DNA of 64,000 bases, taken from Planctomycetota bacterium (GTDB taxonomy: Bacteria; Planctomycetota; UBA1135). Positions 60,025 to 64,000 of this stretch are shown piece after piece. Under the pieces are notes generated by a model that was given only the letters and a program-made list of their open reading frames with translations, was not told the origin of the DNA and searched no databases. The position numbers and the translations under genes are program-made. Location of the stretch: assembly GCA_021776795.1 (NCBI GenBank), contig JAJFFC010000017.1, positions 185,287 through 249,286 of the forward strand, given 5' to 3'. Position 1 is the stretch's first letter. Each line of letters begins with the position of its first letter.

Positions 60025-62202
60025 ATGCGCTTTGCGATTACTGCACTACTCCTTGCCGCTGCCGCACCGGCGCAAGAACCTTGGGATTCCTTCCCATCCA
60101 ATGGCCATCAGGTCGAGCGCACAGGGTCGCCTGGCTTTGTTGCGGTTTATGGTGAAGAGGCCCATGCGGTCCTGACCTCTGGCGACAAGCGGCCACAAGC
60201 AGTTGCTGCAGTCACCACCGTCGGCAAAGGTCGCGCCTTTGCGATTGCACACAACGGATATTTGTCGGTTAAGTTTTGGCAAGAGGAAAGCGGGTTCATG
60301 CAACACGCCTTGCGTTGGTTGCGCAAAGATCAGAAACCCGGTGTGGCTGCTTGCGTCACCGCCAATCCGGGGTTGGAAAGCTTGTTGCGCGAACAGGGGT
60401 ACACCGTGGTGCCCTATGTACTCGCGCAACTGCAAGACCTCGACTTCTTGTTGCTGGAAGGGGAGGGCCCGCGCGCCGAAGAAGAACTGCAGGCTTGGCA
60501 TGCCTGGCTCATCGATGGCGGCCAAGTGCTTGCGGCGATTTGCCCATGGGGTTGGCAGCAAATCAACAGTCGTCATGGTTGGGAACTTCCGCGCGACATG
60601 GCGGCGAATCAGTTGTTGATGCCGCATGGCTTGTTGTTTGTCGATGGTTATGCCGCGGCGAAACAGGATGGCCGCTTCGTGGTCGACGTCGACACCTGCC
60701 GCGCGATGTCGTGCTGGCCCTTGCTAGAAAAGTTACGCAAGCGAGGGGGCAACAAGCATTCGTTTACGGCGCAAGAGTTATGGCAGCTGGAAAAGACTTT
60801 GCGCGGTCTTCCGGCAGGGGAGCAAAGTTTCGTCGCACCCTTAGTCGCCAGTTTGCCTGAGCTCGATGAAGCCAGTGCACCAACTCCCGACAGTCCCTTG
60901 CGCGCCAAAGAAGATGCATGGACTCGACTGGCCGTGGTCGCTTTAGATCAACAGTTACAAAAGGCCACGGCGAACAATCCACAAGTGGCACCAGGTGCGC
61001 ATGCCTTCCCGGGTTCTGTACCCAAGAAAGCGCAACGAGTGACGCAAGTTATGTCTTTCTCCGCGGCGCAACCAGGTTGGCAATCCACCGGACTCTACTT
61101 AGCGCCTGGCGAGATCTTGCAAGTTCAAGTGTTGGCCGGTGAGACCAAAGGATGGCAATGCCGCATTGGCGCGCATGCCGACAAGTTGTGGCATAAAGAC
61201 CGCTGGCCGCGGTGGCCGTCGGTTTCGCGCAGCGGCGAAGTTTCCGCCAACATCACCAGCCCCTTTGGTGGCTTGGTGTACCTAGAAGCTAAGGGCAAGC
61301 AAGCGCAAGACCTCGAACTGCAGCTCGATGGCGCGGTGTTGGCGCCATGGTGGCAACAGGGCAAAACTTCCGATGAGGAGTGGCGTTTGTTACGCGAGCA
61401 CCCAGCGCCTTGGGCAGAGTTGCAAGGGCAGTATCTCATTCTGACCTTGCCCAGTGCTTCGGTGCGTGAGTTAGACAACCCGCAACAACTCATGGATTGG
61501 TGGGACCGCGTGGTCAAAGAGCAGTTTGTCTTTGCCGGCGAAGAACCACCGTTGCGCCCAGAACGTTTTGTCTCCGACGTCCTCATCAGTGCCGGCTACA
61601 TGCACTCGGGCTATCCAATCATGATGCACCTCGACGTTGCCGAAGCACGCAAGAATCGCCCGGCGGTTTTAGTCGACCTCGAAGAACTCCAAAGCAAAGG
61701 CAACTGGGGTTGCTTCCATGAGCTCGGCCACAATCGCCAAAAGCCAACCTGGACTTTCGGTGGCACCGGCGAAGTCACCAACAACTTGTTCTCGCTTTAT
61801 TCCGGCGAGCATCGTTCTGGAATCACGCCGTGGGAAAACCCGTGGTTGCAAAACCAGAAGAAGGCGGGTGCGGCTTACCTCCGCGATGGCGCCGACTTCG
61901 CACAATGGAAACGCATGCCCGGCGTCGCCCTGTTGTGTTACGCCCAAGTGCAAAAGGCCTTTGGCTGGGAACCGATTAGCCAAGTCTTCCGCGTCGCGCG
62001 TGACTTGGCTCCCGCGCAGCTCCCCAAGAACGACGCTGCAAAGCAAGCGTTCTGGATTCGCGAGTTATCTCTCGCCTGTCAACGCGACTTACGCCCCTTC
62101 CACGCGATGTGGGGTTGGCCAATTGCCGAAAGCCTGCGCCAAGACTCCTCGCTCGATGAGCTAGAAGAGTGGATGCCAGACTTTGCCGAGCTGAAGCGCT
62201 AG
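60025..62202 (+). CDS. Secreted M60-like (enhancin-type) metallopeptidase
   Basis: 725 residues with a signal peptide (MRFAITALLLAAAAPAQ). Zinc motif HELGH at residues 565-569 in CFHELGHNRQ, with the third-ligand Glu583 in GGTGEVTNN, the M60 pattern HExxH-x(8-24)-E. Upstream, TGLYLAPGEILQVQVL and WPSVSRSGEVSANITSPFGGLVYLE match the beta-sandwich that precedes M60 catalytic domains. These enzymes often cut O-glycosylated proteins. The first 330 residues contain a GATase-like alpha/beta segment seen in some of these proteins. Confidence 0.9.
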   Translation: MRFAITALLLAAAAPAQEPWDSFPSNGHQVERTGSPGFVAVYGEEAHAVLTSGDKRPQAVAAVTTVGKGRAFAIAHNGYLSVKFWQEESGFMQHALRWLRKDQKPGVAACVTANPGLESLLREQGYTVVPYVLAQLQDLDFLLLEGEGPRAEEELQAWHAWLIDGGQVLAAICPWGWQQINSRHGWELPRDMAANQLLMPHGLLFVDGYAAAKQDGRFVVDVDTCRAMSCWPLLEKLRKRGGNKHSFTAQELWQLEKTLRGLPAGEQSFVAPLVASLPELDEASAPTPDSPLRAKEDAWTRLAVVALDQQLQKATANNPQVAPGAHAFPGSVPKKAQRVTQVMSFSAAQPGWQSTGLYLAPGEILQVQVLAGETKGWQCRIGAHADKLWHKDRWPRWPSVSRSGEVSANITSPFGGLVYLEAKGKQAQDLELQLDGAVLAPWWQQGKTSDEEWRLLREHPAPWAELQGQYLILTLPSASVRELDNPQQLMDWWDRVVKEQFVFAGEEPPLRPERFVSDVLISAGYMHSGYPIMMHLDVAEARKNRPAVLVDLEELQSKGNWGCFHELGHNRQKPTWTFGGTGEVTNNLFSLYSGEHRSGITPWENPWLQNQKKAGAAYLRDGADFAQWKRMPGVALLCYAQVQKAFGWEPISQVFRVARDLAPAQLPKNDAAKQAFWIRELSLACQRDLRPFHAMWGWPIAESLRQDSSLDELEEWMPDFAELKR

Positions 62203-62330
62203 GGGCTAAACCCAGGTGCAATTTGGTCGCCCTTGATCGTTTTGCTTGGAGCTGGCGACAAATTTTGAATATTCGAAAAAAATGAGACCGAGTATTGACT
62301 TCGGCGGTAACAACGTAACGAGGTAATACT

Positions 62331-64000
62331 TTGAGAACATTCTTTTTCCTTCTTGCATTCTTGTGCGGAGGCTTTGCCTATGCACAATCATCCTTTCCGG
62401 CTCAGCACCCAGGGCACTTATGTCAAAATGGCGAACGCTGGTCAGTAAAATTTGGCTCCAATACTCCCAGTGGGGTAACTCCTGCGGCAGCTGGCGATTT
62501 CATTCACATTCCGGTAGGAGAGGTCGTTCTAATCGATGAAGACACTGTCGACCTTGACGGCATCTTCGTAGAGGGGACACTTGGCTTTCTTGAAAACTCT
62601 GGCAATCCGGAGTTGAAATCGGCTTACATCCTGGTTACTGGCGATTTATTGGTTGGCTGTCGTACCACCAATGGCACGGTGACAGAATTTGCCTCAAAGG
62701 CAACGATTACGCTGATTGCCCCGGAAAACTATGGCGCGACCACCTCTACTCCAGACTTCGGCGTGAAGTGGACTGGAACGGCTGCGGAAACTGCCTTCAA
62801 CGGTGGCGGTGCCAATGACCAGGGGATTAAGGACGCCTGCCTGGATCGTGGACTTGTCGTTACGCGCGCTGGTCGATTGATGATTTACGGCAAGGACAAG
62901 GGTGTGAGCTGGACTCAGCTCGATGCCACCGCTTCGGTGACCGACACGCAGATAACTCTTATTGACGATCCCACAGGAGGATGGAAAGACGGCGACACTG
63001 TTGTAATCGCCTCAACCGACTTTGAGTACCCAGACCCTGCTCACTTGAGTGGACGCTTTGATGGCGATCAACAAGGGGAAGTAAAGGTTCTTAGTGGGCA
63101 TCCTGCAGGAACAACCGTTTCATTGGCTAGCGCCTTAGCCTACGAGCATTACGGCGAAGATATTGCGCCCCCTGCAAGCAGTCCCACCATGCACAGTATT
63201 CCTGTGCGTGCCGAGGTCGGCTTACTCTCGCGAAATGTGGTGATTCAGGGAGATGAATCTGCGGTGTCGGCTTTCCACCTCCCGGTCTCGGGCCTGCGGC
63301 ATTTCGGACACATCATGCTTATGGACGACGATCCAACGGACACCGATGTGCCATTTTGTGAAGTACAGTGGACTGAGATTCGGAACCTTGGCGTTGAGGC
63401 AACTATTCGGCGTTACCCATTCCACTGGCATGAGTTGGGCGATGCGTTCGAGCTCACTGATAAGCCCTACCTAAAGAATTCCAGCATTCATTCTTCGGTG
63501 AACCGATTCCTTTCTGTTCATCACACAGAATATGTCACTGTGGAAAACAATGTCGGTTACGACTGCCAGGGAATTGGATTTTACTTAGAGGATGTCGCGA
63601 CAGTCGCCTATCCCGACTACGACAGAGTTCGTAATGTGGAGCTTAGAGATAATCTTGGTCTTAAGGTTGATCGAGTTCCCGACACCGTAACCAATAACGG
63701 CATTGAGAGCTTTATCTTCGAGATTGACCAGCTTGAACCCTCAGTTTTCTGGGTAATCAATCCTGAGAACCAAGTTGAGGGAAATCATGCCGCAGGAGCG
63801 GCAGGTCACGGATTCTATCTTCAGCCTCAGAAGGGAGAGGAGTATTCTCACACTACGGCGAATGGCTTCTACTTCCGCGATAATGTCGCTCACAGCAATG
63901 GTCAGCATGGCTTCTATCACAACGCCAGGCCTCGATGGCAATACGACTCATCTGCAGGGGACCTTCCAGCGGCTGAAAATCTTGTGGCATATAAGAACCG
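62331..64000 (+). CDS. G8-domain / CEMIP-like secreted protein, C-terminus outside window
   Basis: At least 556 codons, open to the window edge. The start is TTG 62331 with GAGG seven bases ahead, giving a signal peptide (MRTFFFLLAFLCGGFAYAQ). Residues about 35-140 are a G8 domain (GDFIHIPVGEVVLIDEDTVDLDG, FVEGTLGF, ILVTGDLLVG). Then GEVKVLSG and AEVGLLSRNVVIQGDE, as in CEMIP/TMEM2 proteins, and a right-handed parallel beta-helix with YPFHWHELGDAFELTDK, SIHSSVNRFLSVHHTEYVTVENN and GIGFYLEDV. The animal relatives are hyaluronan-depolymerising; a polysaccharide ligand is likely here. Lower GC than the core genes. A start codon that is not ATG and the missing stop make it easy to overlook. Confidence 0.85.
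   Translation, partial: MRTFFFLLAFLCGGFAYAQSSFPAQHPGHLCQNGERWSVKFGSNTPSGVTPAAAGDFIHIPVGEVVLIDEDTVDLDGIFVEGTLGFLENSGNPELKSAYILVTGDLLVGCRTTNGTVTEFASKATITLIAPENYGATTSTPDFGVKWTGTAAETAFNGGGANDQGIKDACLDRGLVVTRAGRLMIYGKDKGVSWTQLDATASVTDTQITLIDDPTGGWKDGDTVVIASTDFEYPDPAHLSGRFDGDQQGEVKVLSGHPAGTTVSLASALAYEHYGEDIAPPASSPTMHSIPVRAEVGLLSRNVVIQGDESAVSAFHLPVSGLRHFGHIMLMDDDPTDTDVPFCEVQWTEIRNLGVEATIRRYPFHWHELGDAFELTDKPYLKNSSIHSSVNRFLSVHHTEYVTVENNVGYDCQGIGFYLEDVATVAYPDYDRVRNVELRDNLGLKVDRVPDTVTNNGIESFIFEIDQLEPSVFWVINPENQVEGNHAAGAAGHGFYLQPQKGEEYSHTTANGFYFRDNVAHSNGQHGFYHNARPRWQYDSSAGDLPAAENLVAYKN

Noticed and set aside
1..64000. CRISPR arrays, insertion sequences or prophage modules
   Set aside because: No regularly spaced repeats, transposase, integrase, terminase or capsid motifs were found on either strand, despite the Card1-like domain and the tRNA island.

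Overview
The window looks like a chromosomal segment of a Gram-negative bacterium, most likely a planctomycete (inference from gene content, not from a marker-gene tree). Evidence: moderately high GC in core genes; outer-membrane genes (beta-barrel porin, LAB_N and ArnT-like lipid A proteins, SurA-like chaperone); membrane-anchored alpha/alpha-toroid (squalene-cyclase-like) proteins; secreted FG-GAP proteins; a G8/CEMIP-like protein; several GTG/TTG starts and many weak ribosome binding sites. No transposase, phage structural gene or CRISPR array was seen.

Layout. 1-2060: exported YyaL-type thioredoxin-domain protein (minus, cut by the window edge). 2162-4297: a PD-(D/E)XK nuclease-like protein with a long Arg-rich disordered tail. 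4274-5597: a 1,266-bp insertion between two identical 58-bp repeats, one of which contains the 3' end of tRNA-Phe; it carries one unrecognised gene. 5718-9777: ribF, def, TPR protein, rpsT, cytochrome c lipoprotein, secreted protein. 9908-13223: tandem TonB-like toroid proteins. 13277-18711: operon of a candidate selenoprotein, mfd and a SurA-like chaperone. 18794-19306: a GNAT gene with an in-frame amber codon. 19300-22762: tandem FG-GAP proteins. 22890-26998: rnc, lipoprotein, and an ABC export unit. 27122-30070: fabI, thiD, dgt. 30256-41392: one long forward run (aroF-type DAHP synthase, tpiA, secG, pyrE, yicC, gmk, separate coaC and coaB, ftsK, rimO, pgsA, and a stripped-down sigma-54 AAA+ protein) behind a good sigma-70 promoter. 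41402-47889: polysaccharide cluster (Wzz-like protein, one GT2, three GT4, two small membrane proteins). 48243-49496: porin with a long leader. 49586-54982: phosphatase, ArnT-like, LAB_N, rsfS, hppA. 55101-59439: operon led by an ArsR regulator with SRPBCC, ABC and DedA genes. 59496-64000: FHA protein, M60 peptidase, and the start of a G8-domain protein.

The strongest unusual signal is at 17686-18711: one reading frame with a signal peptide and thioredoxin-like region is interrupted by a single UGA, which is followed at the right distance by a hairpin that fits a bacterial SECIS element. It therefore appears to be an exported selenoprotein that conventional gene calling would split or truncate. 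Next are the integrase-less 1.27-kb island at tRNA-Phe, the Card1-like nuclease with a degradosome-like tail, and the ArsR/SRPBCC/ABC/DedA operon with its perfect operator palindrome.
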